Below, in pieces: positions 18,354 to 26,832 of a DNA stretch of 64,000 nt. Source of the stretch: Streptomyces xanthophaeus. GTDB lineage: Bacteria > Actinomycetota > Actinomycetes > Streptomycetales > Streptomycetaceae. The notes under the pieces are model-generated. The model did not search any database, was not told the origin of the DNA, and saw only the letters and a program-made list of their open reading frames with translations. Numbering within the stretch: position 1 is the stretch's first letter; every line of letters begins with the position of its first letter. A program made the position numbers and the translations under genes. The stretch spans positions 1-64,000 of the forward strand of contig NZ_JOFT01000018.1 of the NCBI RefSeq assembly GCF_000725805.1. The letters are read 5' to 3'.

Positions 18354-18657
18354 GGCTCACTCCCCCGTCAACACGCCCATGGGCGCCTCTTTTTACCCCT
18401 TGGGGGCGGGCGCTGTCGACCATGTGCGGGGACCGGATCGGGAGGTCGGGGCGGTGACCTGCGGCGGGCGCTTTCCGTGGTCCCCCGTGCGTCCTGTGCC
18501 TGCGCTCTGCTTGGGCTCTGTCTGCGCTCTGCCCGTGCTCCGTCCGTCCTCCGTTCCGTGGGACGGACGGGATTGCGCGCAGGCCCCGATGCGTGCTGAT
18601 CATTGTGCGGGGCCGGTGATCGCGGGCCCCGGCCGTGCGACGGGGGAGTGGGAAGAC
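18354..18657. other. Divergent P450 / NAT intergenic region (304 bp)
   Basis: It contains the P450 ribosome-binding site, a T5 run at 18391-18395 next to CCCCTTGGGGG, and repeated tgcgctctg words around 18500-18530. A 9-bp perfect inverted repeat (18540-18548 with 18562-18570, CCGTCCGTC / GACGGACGG) lies about 90 nt before the NAT start. No gene is evident. Confidence 0.4.
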
Positions 18658-19494
18658 ATGTGGAGCGGTGACGAGCTGGACCTGGACGCCTATCTGGAGC
18701 GCATCGGGTACGAGGGAGCCGGCCGGGAACTCAGGCCGGACCTCGCCACGTTGAAGGAAGTGCACCGGGCCCACACCGGTGCCATCACCTTCGAGAGCCT
18801 GGACGTCCTGCTCGGCCGCCCCGTCGCGCTGGACGTCAAGGCCGTCGAGGACAAGCTCGTACGCAGTGGCCGCGGCGGCTACTGCTACGAGCAGAACTCG
18901 CTGCTGGCCGCTGCCCTGGAGCGGATCGGCTTCGAGGTCTCCGGGCGCGGTGCCCGCAACCGCACCCGCGGGGATTCCCTGCTGGCGGTGACGCATGCCG
19001 TCCTCGTCGCCACCGTCGAGGGCGAACCCTGGCTGTGCGACGCAGGGTTCGGCTATCAGGGGCCGCGTGAGCCCGTCCCCCTCGGGCGGCCCGGCCCCGA
19101 GATCCGGCAGGGGGAGTGGACCTACCGGGTCCGCGAGGAGGAGGACGGGATCCTCGCGCTGTCCCTGTTGCGCGAGGGAGCGTGGCGCGACCTGTACGCG
19201 TTCTCCCCGCAGCAGTACCACCCCGTCGACTACGTCCTGTTGAACCACTACAGCTCCTCGCACCCCCGGTCCTCCTTCGTCGGACAGGTGGTCGTCCAGC
19301 ACCCGGGCGACAAGGCCCGCACCCGCCGGGCACTCGTCGGGCGGGAGCTCACCCGCATCCACCCCGACGGCCGGATCGAGCGGGAGGGCGTCGGTTCCGG
19401 CCGGCTGCTCGACGTGCTCGCCCAGGAGTTCGGGATCCGGCTGCCCGAGCGGGACGCGGCAGAACTGGTGCGGATCCAGCGGGCCGGGGACTGA
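18658..19494 (+). CDS. nat: Arylamine N-acetyltransferase
   Basis: A 278-residue NAT that transfers an acetyl group from acetyl-CoA to arylamines, hydrazines or polyketide-type amides. The catalytic triad is intact: Cys76 in RGGYCYEQN, His113 in VTHAVL, Asp128 in LCDAGFG, with the spacing normal for the family. ITFESLDVLLG near residue 40 is also characteristic. ATG 18658 follows a GGGGGAG...GGAAG purine stretch; upstream in-frame sequence has no family similarity. Physiological substrate cannot be inferred. Confidence 0.93.
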   Translation: MWSGDELDLDAYLERIGYEGAGRELRPDLATLKEVHRAHTGAITFESLDVLLGRPVALDVKAVEDKLVRSGRGGYCYEQNSLLAAALERIGFEVSGRGARNRTRGDSLLAVTHAVLVATVEGEPWLCDAGFGYQGPREPVPLGRPGPEIRQGEWTYRVREEEDGILALSLLREGAWRDLYAFSPQQYHPVDYVLLNHYSSSHPRSSFVGQVVVQHPGDKARTRRALVGRELTRIHPDGRIEREGVGSGRLLDVLAQEFGIRLPERDAAELVRIQRAGD

Positions 19495-19526
19495 CCCGGG
19501 CCCCGCCGGGCCCGTACGATGGCGCC

Positions 19527-20132
19527 GTGCTGGTCAAGTGGATTCGCTGCACGGTGACGGACCGACGCGGGTTCGAGCGCGGACAGCGTAAATGGGCGGG
19601 GCTGCCGGGCGAGCCGGGATTCCGGGGACAGGGCGGCGGCTGGAGCCGAGGCCGGCAGGGGGTCGCGCACGTCTTCACCTTCTGGGAGAGCCGTTCCTTC
19701 TACGACTCCTTCATGGCCCGCTCGCACGACCGGCTGGCCGCCGCGCAGAACGGCACCTACACCGACCTGCGGGTGACCCTCTTCGACCACCGCTTCGACG
19801 TGAAGACCGGCTTCGAACCGCGGTTCACCGACGCGGACGTCGTCCGGGTCGCGCACACCCGCGTACGGGAGGGACGGGTCGACCACTTCGCTCTCATGCA
19901 GGAGAAGGTGTGGAATCCGGCCATGGCGGGCTCGCCCGGAATGGTCCGCGGCCTCTTCGGGGAGGCCCCCGGGCGGGAATTCCTGGTGCTGTCGATGTGG
20001 CACGCGGCCGCGGAGCACGGTAAGTACCGGCAGGAGCGGGTCGAGCGGCTGTCCCTGCGGGCCCAGATCCAAGCCGATGTGGAGGCCCTCACCGGCGACG
20101 TCGTCGACCTCGAACCCTCCTGGACCGTATGA
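19527..20132 (+). CDS. DUF4937 (YdbC-like) protein
   Basis: 201 residues. It starts VLVKWIRCTV and has WAGLPGEPGF, GVAHVFTFWESRSFYDSFM and MQEKVWNPAMAGSPGM, matching Streptomyces proteins annotated DUF4937/YdbC. The repeated aromatic-rich alpha/beta layout suggests two ferredoxin-like (ABM-type) halves. GTG 19527 is preceded at 8 nt by TACGAT (19514-19519) with no Shine-Dalgarno, so the transcript is likely leaderless. Function unknown. Confidence 0.78.
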   Translation: MLVKWIRCTVTDRRGFERGQRKWAGLPGEPGFRGQGGGWSRGRQGVAHVFTFWESRSFYDSFMARSHDRLAAAQNGTYTDLRVTLFDHRFDVKTGFEPRFTDADVVRVAHTRVREGRVDHFALMQEKVWNPAMAGSPGMVRGLFGEAPGREFLVLSMWHAAAEHGKYRQERVERLSLRAQIQADVEALTGDVVDLEPSWTV

Positions 20133-20205
20133 CCGTACGATGATCGGCCCGGCCGATCGGCGTGCCCGGTCGGCCCGCCCGAGGATGGCCGAATAAGGTC
20201 GAGGC

Positions 20206-20865
20206 ATGGTTCGACCACGGCGCATCGTCCTCGTCCGGCACGGGGAGTCCGAGGGCAATGCCGACGACTCCGTCTACGAGCGGGAGCCCGACCACGCCCT
20301 GAGGCTCACCCGGAACGGACGCGAGCAGGCCGGGGAGGCCGGCGCACGCCTGCGCGAGCTCTTCGGCGAGGAGACCATCAGCGCGTATGTCTCCCCGTAC
20401 CGCCGGACCCTGCAGACCTTCCGGGAGCTCCGGCTCGACCCCACGCGGGTGCGGATGCGCGAGGAGCCGAGGCTGCGCGAACAGGACTGGGGGAACTGGC
20501 AGGAGCGCAACGACGTGCGTCTCCAGAAGGCCTACCGGGACGCCTACGGGCACTTCTTCTACCGCTTTGCCCAGGGCGAGTCCGGGGCGGACGTCTACGA
20601 CCGGGTCGGGTCCTTCCTGGAGAGCCTCTACCGCAGCTTCGAGGCGGCGGACCATCCCCAGAACGTCCTGCTGGTCACGCACGGGCTGACGATGAGGCTG
20701 TTCTGCATGCGCTGGTTCCACTGGTCGGTGGCCGAGTTCGAGGCCCTGTCCAACCCCGGGAACGGCGAATACCGGATCCTCATGCTCGGCCCGGACGGCC
20801 GGTACCGGATGGACCGCCCGTTTGAGCGGTGGACCACACCCGAGCCTTATGACCTGGACGGCTAG
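20206..20865 (+). CDS. Histidine phosphatase (phosphoglycerate mutase-like) family protein
   Basis: 219 residues of the histidine phosphatase superfamily. The catalytic motif VLVRHGESEGN puts the phospho-accepting His at 12, SPYRRTLQT supplies the conserved Arg, and VTHGLTMR near residue 160 the second His. EQDWGNWQ provides the acidic partner region. Members are broad phosphatases as often as mutases, so substrate is open. TAAGGT (20194-20199) lies 6 nt before the ATG, indicating leaderless expression. Confidence 0.9.
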   Translation: MVRPRRIVLVRHGESEGNADDSVYEREPDHALRLTRNGREQAGEAGARLRELFGEETISAYVSPYRRTLQTFRELRLDPTRVRMREEPRLREQDWGNWQERNDVRLQKAYRDAYGHFFYRFAQGESGADVYDRVGSFLESLYRSFEAADHPQNVLLVTHGLTMRLFCMRWFHWSVAEFEALSNPGNGEYRILMLGPDGRYRMDRPFERWTTPEPYDLDG

Positions 20866-20876
20866 AGTGACCCGCG

Positions 20877-21794
20877 ATGACCCCTGATTCCTCTCCAGAA
20901 CGGCGCTACGCACGCGCCCTGGCCAGCCTCCGAGGGCTGGCCCTGGGGGACGCCCTGGGCTCCCAGTACTTCGTCCCCGTGAACTACCCGCTGCTCAAGC
21001 GGCGCGAGCTGCCCTCCGGGGCCGATCCGTGGCAGTGGACCGACGACACCGAGATGGCCTGCTCGGTGGTCGCCGTCCTCGCCGTGCACGGACGCATCGA
21101 CCAGGACGCGCTCGCCGACTCCTTCGCCCACCACCACGACTTCGACCGCGGCTACGGTCCCGCCGTCAACCGCATGCTGCGCCTGATCCGCGAGGGCGCG
21201 GACTGGCGCACCCTGGCCGCCGAACTCTTCAACGGGCAGGGCTCCTGGGGCAATGGCGCCGCCATGCGGATCGCACCCCTGGGCGCCTGGTACGCCGACG
21301 ACCCGGAGCAGGCCACGCACCAGGCGGAGATCTCCGCCTACACCACCCACCAGCACCGCGAGGCCGTGTGCGGTGCGATGGCCGTCGCGGCGGCGGCCGC
21401 ACTGGCGGCGGCTCCGGCAGGGCCGCCGAAGGCCGCCGACCTGCTGGACGGGGTGATCGCACTGGTCCCGCGCAGCGCGGTGGGAGCCGGGCTGCGGCGG
21501 GCGCGCGACATGCTGGACTACGGCGACGCCACCACGGTCGCGGCGGTGCTGGGCTGCGGGCGACGCACCAGCGCCCATGACACGGTGCCGTTCGCCCTGT
21601 GGTCGGCGGCGCGGTCGCTGGACGACTACGAGCGGGCGTTCTGGACCACCGCGCAGGTGGGCGGCGACGTCGACACCACCTGCGCGATCGTCGGCGGCGT
21701 GCTGGGAGCGCGCGGGGACGCGGTGCTTCCGGCCGCGTGGCTGGAGCGCACCGAGGCCCTGCCCGCCTGGCTGCCGGAGGCCGTGGCGCGCTGA
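20877..21794 (+). CDS. ADP-ribosylglycohydrolase family protein
   Basis: A 305-residue DraG/ARH-type hydrolase, expected to remove ADP-ribose from proteins or small molecules using a binuclear metal centre. Metal-binding motifs are present: LALGDALGSQ near residue 23, WTDDTEMA near 52, and GGDVDTTCAIVGG near 262. SWGNGAAMR is the conserved substrate loop. TAGAGT (20863-20868) lies 8 nt before the ATG at 20877 and overlaps the end of the phosphatase gene, so it probably has its own leaderless promoter. Confidence 0.92.
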   Translation: MTPDSSPERRYARALASLRGLALGDALGSQYFVPVNYPLLKRRELPSGADPWQWTDDTEMACSVVAVLAVHGRIDQDALADSFAHHHDFDRGYGPAVNRMLRLIREGADWRTLAAELFNGQGSWGNGAAMRIAPLGAWYADDPEQATHQAEISAYTTHQHREAVCGAMAVAAAAALAAAPAGPPKAADLLDGVIALVPRSAVGAGLRRARDMLDYGDATTVAAVLGCGRRTSAHDTVPFALWSAARSLDDYERAFWTTAQVGGDVDTTCAIVGGVLGARGDAVLPAAWLERTEALPAWLPEAVAR

Positions 21795-21802
21795 ACCTGC
21801 CG

Positions 21803-21847
21803 GGCCCCGGAGGTGGTTCGGGGTACGTGCCCGAGCCGCCCGGGGCC
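21803..21847 (+). terminator. Hairpin terminator after the ADP-ribosylglycohydrolase gene
   Basis: An approximately 18-bp stem with two G-U pairs and a small bulge closes a 7-nt loop (gtacgtg), beginning 9 nt after the stop codon. Confidence 0.6.
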
Positions 21848-21991
21848 GGGTGGTCCGGACCGATGTGATTGTCACGGTCCTGCCACAGGGGCCCCCGGGA
21901 TCGATAGAAACCCCACGTCAGCGACCTACTCTGTCCGCTTCGCCGTCTCCACCGGAATGCCGGGGGCGGCCGACAGGGGAGGGGAAACCCG

Positions 21992-24112
21992 ATGTCAGGG
22001 AACACCGACGGGGCGGACGGCGCGAAGGCCGCGGAGAACGCCGGGGGCGAGGCCGGGGGCGAGGCTGCGGGGCAGGGCGGAGTCCAAGGGGCGGAACCGG
22101 GAGAACGCGGTGCCGACCGGGCGCCCACAGGGTCCCCGGCCACGGCCCCGGAGGCAATGGCCCCGGCCGAACCGTCTGCTGCCGCGCCCGCTACCGCACC
22201 GGAGGTCCCGCAACCGGCTCCTTCGGACCCGGCACCGGCATCTGCTCAGGCATCTGCACCGGCCTCTTCGGCTCAGGCACCGGCAACTGCCCAGGCATCT
22301 GCACCGGCCTCTTCGGCTCCGGCATCGACCCCGGCTCCGGCGCCCGCTTCGGCTCCGGGCTCTTCGGCTCCGGTACCGGGTTCAGTTTCAGCGCAGGCAC
22401 CGGCCTCCGTACCGGCACCTGCTTCGGCCTCGGTACCGGCACCGGTACCTGCCTCTGCTTCCGCACCCGCCTCGGCACCTGCCCCGGTTCCCGCGCAGCC
22501 GGCCGGGCCGCAGGCCGCCGGGCCCGGGATGCAGCCCGGGGTGCCCGCGGACGCCGCCGCCTGGCAGGCCTGGCAGGCGCACCAGCACCTGCAGCGCCAG
22601 CGCGCCGCCGCCCAGGCGGCGGCCGTGCCCGCCTGGACCCGGCTGGTGCGCCCCGCCGAGGCCGCACCCGTCCGCACCGCCACCCTCGTCGCCGCCCTGG
22701 TCGCCGGCCTCGCCTTCGCCCTCCTGCTCGGCGACGGCATGGGCCCCGGCCTGCTGCTCGCGGCGGTGCCCGCCATGGTCGCCGCGTACGTCGCCGCCCG
22801 CGCGGCCGGCCGTAGCGCCCGGCCCTGGACGCTGGCCTGGGTAGCGGGCTGCGTCGCCCTCCTCGCCGTCCCCGCCCTGCGGGACTCCGCCTGGCCGTCG
22901 ACGCTGGCCATCCTCTCCACCGCCCTGCTCGGCGCGCTGGCCCTGCACGGCAGCCGCACCTGGCCCGGGGTGCTGCTGAGCCCCCTCGGCTTCTTCGACG
23001 CCGCCGTGTCCGGCCTCGGCTGGACCTGGACCGGGCTGCGCTCGCGCGGCGGCGTGAGCAAGGACCGCTGGCTGCCCGTGGCCAAGGCGGTGGCCGTCGC
23101 CCTGGCCCTGCTGATGCTCTTCGGGACGCTGTTCGCCTCCGCCGACGCCGCTTTCGCCGACCTGCTCGGCGACCTGATGCCCGACATCTCCCTCGGGGAC
23201 GGGCCGTTGCGCATCCCGCTCTTCCTCTTCGGTGTCCTCCTCGCGCTGACGGCCGCCAGGGCCGCAGCCGCCCCCCTGCGCTGGGACCGGATCAAGGTGG
23301 CTCCCGGCAAGGCGCGGTCCCGCGTCGAATGGGCCCTTCCGCTGATCGTGCTCAACCTGCTCTTCGCCGGGTTCAACGCCGTCCAGCTGGCCGTCCTGTT
23401 CGGCGGCTACGACATGGTCATCGACAGGACCGGCCTCACCTACGCCGCGTACGCCAGGCAGGGCTTCTGGCAGCTGCTCGGGGCGACCCTGCTCACCCTC
23501 GCCGTGATCGCGCTCGCCCTGCGCTGGGCCCCGCGCGGCGGTTCGGGGGACCGGCGCTTCGTACGCGTGGTGCTCGGGGTGCTGTGCGCCATGACGCTGG
23601 TCGTGGTCGCCTCCGCTCTGCGCCGCATGGACTTCTACGTGGACGCGTACGGACTGACCCAGCTGAGGATTTCGGTGGCCGCCATGGAGCTGTGGCTCGG
23701 GCTGGTCATCGTACTGATCATGGCGGCCGGGGTGTTCGGTGCGAGCTGGCTGCCGCGTGCGATCGTGGGCAGCTCGGCGGCGGCCGTCCTCGTCTTCGGC
23801 CTGCTGTCCCCCGACGGGATGATCGCCGAGAGCAACGTGGCCCGCTACGAGGACAAGGGCAAGATCGACCTGGCCTACTTCCAGTCGCTGTCGGCGGATG
23901 CGGCGCCCGGCCTGGACCGACTGCCCGAGCCGCTGCGCTCCTGCGCCCTGCGCGGGATCAACGACGAGCTGTCCAGGGCCGGTGACGTCCCCTGGTACGC
24001 CATGAGCCTCGGCGAGTACCGGGCCCGGAAGATCCTGCGCGAGCGACCGGTGACGGCCTCGTACGAGGTCTGCTCGCGCATGGGTGCTTTCGGGAGCCGC
24101 ACCGAGTACTAG
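21992..24112 (+). CDS. DUF4173/DUF4153-type polytopic membrane protein with Ala-Pro-Ser-rich N-terminus
   Basis: 706 residues. The first ~185 are low complexity (Ala, Pro, Ser, Gln) and presumably a disordered cytoplasmic tail. Then about 12 hydrophobic segments follow (for example [19 protein letters not shown] near 230 and [20 protein letters not shown] near 375). The C-terminal domain contains [17 protein letters not shown] and [16 protein letters not shown], features I associate with the DUF4173 family. ATG 21992 is preceded by GGGGAGGGGAAACCCG. Transport or signalling role unknown. Confidence 0.75.
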   Translation: MSGNTDGADGAKAAENAGGEAGGEAAGQGGVQGAEPGERGADRAPTGSPATAPEAMAPAEPSAAAPATAPEVPQPAPSDPAPASAQASAPASSAQAPATAQASAPASSAPASTPAPAPASAPGSSAPVPGSVSAQAPASVPAPASASVPAPVPASASAPASAPAPVPAQPAGPQAAGPGMQPGVPADAAAWQAWQAHQHLQRQRAAAQAAAVPAWTRLVRPAEAAPVRTATLVAALVAGLAFALLLGDGMGPGLLLAAVPAMVAAYVAARAAGRSARPWTLAWVAGCVALLAVPALRDSAWPSTLAILSTALLGALALHGSRTWPGVLLSPLGFFDAAVSGLGWTWTGLRSRGGVSKDRWLPVAKAVAVALALLMLFGTLFASADAAFADLLGDLMPDISLGDGPLRIPLFLFGVLLALTAARAAAAPLRWDRIKVAPGKARSRVEWALPLIVLNLLFAGFNAVQLAVLFGGYDMVIDRTGLTYAAYARQGFWQLLGATLLTLAVIALALRWAPRGGSGDRRFVRVVLGVLCAMTLVVVASALRRMDFYVDAYGLTQLRISVAAMELWLGLVIVLIMAAGVFGASWLPRAIVGSSAAAVLVFGLLSPDGMIAESNVARYEDKGKIDLAYFQSLSADAAPGLDRLPEPLRSCALRGINDELSRAGDVPWYAMSLGEYRARKILRERPVTASYEVCSRMGAFGSRTEY
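22247..22330 (+). repeat. 45-bp tandem repeat in the Ala-Pro-Ser linker of the DUF4173-type gene
   Basis: A 28-nt word beginning caggcatctgcacc recurs exactly 45 bp apart (22247 and 22292), encoding QASAPASSA twice. Shorter accggc-rich words continue to about 22460. The period is a multiple of three, so length changes keep the frame. Confidence 0.7.
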
Positions 24113-24423
24113 AGCGACCGCCACCGGTACGCCCGACGCCGGTTCACACCTGCGACCTCGTATGTGTGAACCGGTTCTCCGGCGGGACCGACTCCGGTGG
24201 CCCCGGGCGTCCATGGCAGCGTGCGCTGGGTGACCTTGACGCCTTGATCAGACGGGGTGGTGTCCGACCGGACCCGCCCCGTCCGTGCGTCGCGGGCCGC
24301 CCCCACGGGCCGTCTGGGTGTGGCATGCGGCAGTGTGCGGGAGTGAATGCACGGGCCGTTTCCCGGCCCGGAGCCGGGCCGGGGTGTGCAGGCGGCGCGG
24401 GGCGGCGTAACCTTGCTGGCGCC
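24113..24423. other. Intergenic region before rnhB (311 bp) with a hairpin
   Basis: It carries a perfect 11-bp inverted repeat (24139-24149 / 24164-24174, CCGGTTCACAC / GTGTGAACCGG, 14-nt loop) that probably terminates the upstream gene. It also contains TAACCT (24408-24413), 10 nt before the rnhB ATG. An in-frame open extension of rnhB to 24166 has no coding character I can recognise. Confidence 0.55.
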
Positions 24424-25134
24424 ATGCCGTACGAAGCACCCACCCACACCGTCGAACGCTCCCTCCGTGCAACCACCGGCGCCAAGATCATCGCCGGGGT
24501 CGACGAAGTCGGGCGAGGGGCCTGGGCCGGTCCCGTCACCGTGTGCGCGGCGGTCACCGGTCTGCGCCGGCCGCCCGCGGGACTCACCGACTCCAAACTG
24601 CTCACCCCCAAGCGGCGTGATGCGCTCGTCGGGATCCTGGAGGACTGGGTCACCGCGTACGCCCTCGGCCACGCCTCCCCCGAAGAGATCGACGAACTCG
24701 GGATGACCGCTGCGCTGAGGCTCGCCGCGGAGCGTGCCCTCGGGGCCCTGCCCGTGCGGCCCGATGCGGTGATCCTGGACGGCAAGCACGACTACCTCGG
24801 CGTGCCCTGGCAGGTCCGCACGGTGATCAAGGGCGACCAGTCCTGCGTCGCCGTCGCCGCCGCCTCGGTCATCGCCAAGGTCCGGCGCGACCGGATGATG
24901 GCCGAACTCGGTGAACAAGGCGGCGGAATCGAGGATTTCGCATTCGCTGCCAATGCCGGATATCCGTCTCCCGTGCACCGGGCGGCACTTGAACAACTGG
25001 GGCCCACCCCGTACCACCGGCTCTCCTGGTCCTACCTCGACGCGCTGCCCCAGTGGCGTCACCTCAAGAAGGTACGCCGCAGCGAGGAAGCGGTGGAGCT
25101 GGAAAACGGAGGCCAACTCGGCTTCGATTTCTGA
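24424..25134 (+). CDS. rnhB: Ribonuclease HII
   Basis: A 236-residue RNase HII that cleaves RNA in RNA-DNA hybrids and removes misincorporated ribonucleotides. [15 protein letters not shown] near residue 22 supplies the first Asp-Glu of the active site and the GRG substrate motif; [10 protein letters not shown] supplies another Asp. [21 protein letters not shown] and [14 protein letters not shown] are family segments. The start at ATG 24424 fits homologues, and the TAACCT just upstream with no Shine-Dalgarno implies a leaderless mRNA. Confidence 0.95.
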   Translation: MPYEAPTHTVERSLRATTGAKIIAGVDEVGRGAWAGPVTVCAAVTGLRRPPAGLTDSKLLTPKRRDALVGILEDWVTAYALGHASPEEIDELGMTAALRLAAERALGALPVRPDAVILDGKHDYLGVPWQVRTVIKGDQSCVAVAAASVIAKVRRDRMMAELGEQGGGIEDFAFAANAGYPSPVHRAALEQLGPTPYHRLSWSYLDALPQWRHLKKVRRSEEAVELENGGQLGFDF

Positions 25135-25193
25135 TCGCACCCACGCACCGACGGCCGGTACGTTTCGTACCGGTGTTTGATAGAAATCAACTC

Positions 25194-25859
25194 ATGCCTC
25201 TCACCCCCGCCATCGAGGAGCCTCAGATTCACGAGAGTGCCCAGGGTCCCCGCGTCACGCCGGCCGCGAGCCGCACCGCGCAGACCCCCCGCCCCGTACC
25301 TGGTCCGCGTCCCGCCGCCGTCCCGCGGCCCGGCCGCCCCGGTCCCTCCCCCGCAGCGGCGAGCCGCGCGGGAGGTGCCCCCAGGCCCGCACCGCCCGCG
25401 CAGCGCGCGCCGCAGGCCGCCCCCGGAACCCTTCCCGCAGCCCCCACCGCGCCGTCCGTCTCGGCGGCAGTGCCGCAGATCCAGCTGATCCCGGCTTCGG
25501 TCGAGGGTGCGCTGGACGCGGCCGAAGAGGCCGTCGACCTGCTGCTCGACACCGGGCGCGCGCCCGGCGACATCCTGGTGCTCACCACCGGCGACCCGCA
25601 CCCGTGGGCCGCCCACGAGCTGTCCTTCGGCGAGGCCGCCTACTGGGCCCTGCACGACGCCCGGGACGACGTGTTCTACGCGGACGCGGCCCAGGCCGAG
25701 CGCGCCGCCGGCCGTGCCGTCGTGGTCTTCGCGGCCAACGGCGGACCCGTCGACGCGATGGCCGGCGCCCTGCCGGTGGCGCTCACGCGGGCCGGCACGC
25801 TGCTGATCGTGTGCGGCGACGTGCAGCAGATCAACTCCGTGCTGGGTGCGGGCGTCTGA
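25194..25859 (+). CDS. Hypothetical protein with a degenerate SF1-helicase C-terminal motif
   Basis: 221 residues. The first ~100 are Pro/Ala/Arg-rich and probably disordered. The folded C-terminal part ends in VALTRAGTLLIVCGD, which resembles motif VI of UvrD/Rep-type helicases (VALTRA...L.VVGD), preceded by a FAANGGPVDAM turn. There is no Walker A or DEAD-like motif, so it cannot be an ATPase alone; it may be a relic or a domain reused for another task. The ATG at 25194 follows TTTGATAGAAAT without a clear ribosome-binding site. Conserved next to rnhB in Streptomyces as far as I recall. The helicase link is my inference. Confidence 0.65.
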   Translation: MPLTPAIEEPQIHESAQGPRVTPAASRTAQTPRPVPGPRPAAVPRPGRPGPSPAAASRAGGAPRPAPPAQRAPQAAPGTLPAAPTAPSVSAAVPQIQLIPASVEGALDAAEEAVDLLLDTGRAPGDILVLTTGDPHPWAAHELSFGEAAYWALHDARDDVFYADAAQAERAAGRAVVVFAANGGPVDAMAGALPVALTRAGTLLIVCGDVQQINSVLGAGV

Positions 25860-25885
25860 CGCTCCGGATCCGGTGAGGGCGAGGG

Positions 25886-25912
25886 GCGGGGCGGGCCGTG
25901 GGCCGGCCCCGC
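25886..25912. terminator. Hairpin between two convergent genes
   Basis: GCGGGGC (25886-25892) pairs with GCCCCGC (25906-25912) around a 13-nt G/C loop, between convergent genes ending at 25859 and 25987. Confidence 0.5.
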
Positions 25913-25986
25913 TGAAGCCCGGAGCGCGGTCGGCCGTACGTCCGTCCTCGTACGCACCGGCGTGACGCACGTACCGGCGCGGGAGG

Positions 25987-26616
25987 TCAGCGCGCGGCGG
26001 TACGGCGCAGGGCGTCGGCCGCACCGCCGCCGGTGTGCAGGGCGAAGGGGGAGAACTCGGCCGAGGTGTCGCCGAGCCGCTGGGGCCGCGAGTCCGAACT
26101 GGGCTGTCGGCCGCCCCGGCCTTCCCCCAGGACCTGCCATCCTTCGCGGGTCAGCGTGATGTACGCGCCGCAGCGCAGCCCGTGCAGGGTGCAGGCGTCG
26201 CGGAGCCCCCACATCCAGGCCCCGTCCTCCTCGGTCCACTGCTCGTCGCCCTCGCGGCAGTAGAGCAGCACCGCGGTCCGGACCGGGGTCCGGCGCCGCA
26301 GGTCGTGGGGGAGGACCCGGCGGAGCCGGGACAGCAGGGCATTGCGGTAGTCCCAGCCGTCGGCCGAGGCCGACCGCTGCACGAAGGAAGCGCTCGCCAC
26401 GAGCCGGTCCTCCGGGTCGAGGACGGCGATCACCGCGGTGGACGGGACGGGGCTGTGCCGCGAGTGCAGCCCGCTGACGACCTCGCGCGGATTGCGCAGG
26501 AGCGGGATGCCGGCGGCCGTCCACTCCTCGGGTTCCAGTCGTCTGCCGTGCCGGTGGGAACCGCCGGTGGCCGTTGTCAGGGACGTGGTCGAGGGCGGGG
26601 CGAATCCGAAGGTCAC
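25987..26616 (-). CDS. Conserved hypothetical protein
   Basis: 209 residues, soluble, function unknown. Features are LLRNPREVVSGLH, TAVIAVLDPEDRLVASASFV and a middle segment RTAVLLYCREGDEQWTEEDGAWMWGLRDACTLHG; Trp-rich and acidic. VIAVLDPEDRLVASASFV looks like a beta-hairpin of a RadC/JAB- or DUF-type fold, which I cannot settle. GTG 26616 is chosen because GAAGGGAGG lies 3 nt upstream; the frame is open another 180 nt upstream without a good site. It follows recQ on the same strand, 216 nt downstream of it. Confidence 0.65.
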   Translation of the reverse strand: MTFGFAPPSTTSLTTATGGSHRHGRRLEPEEWTAAGIPLLRNPREVVSGLHSRHSPVPSTAVIAVLDPEDRLVASASFVQRSASADGWDYRNALLSRLRRVLPHDLRRRTPVRTAVLLYCREGDEQWTEEDGAWMWGLRDACTLHGLRCGAYITLTREGWQVLGEGRGGRQPSSDSRPQRLGDTSAEFSPFALHTGGGAADALRRTAAR

Positions 26617-26832
26617 GGTCCTCCCTTCGGGTACACGCCCGCGGGGCGGGCACGGCTGGAGTGTGGGCGCGCCGCAGCACGGCCCAGGAGAGTGCCGGGG
26701 AGCCGAGCGGGAGCACTCCGATTCTCGCGTGGCTCCGGAGGATGCGGCAACGAGCAATTGAGGCAGCCGACCGGAATTCGCCGGTATGCCGTTCATATCC
26801 TTGCCCCGTCACACCGGAAATGACGCATCTGG

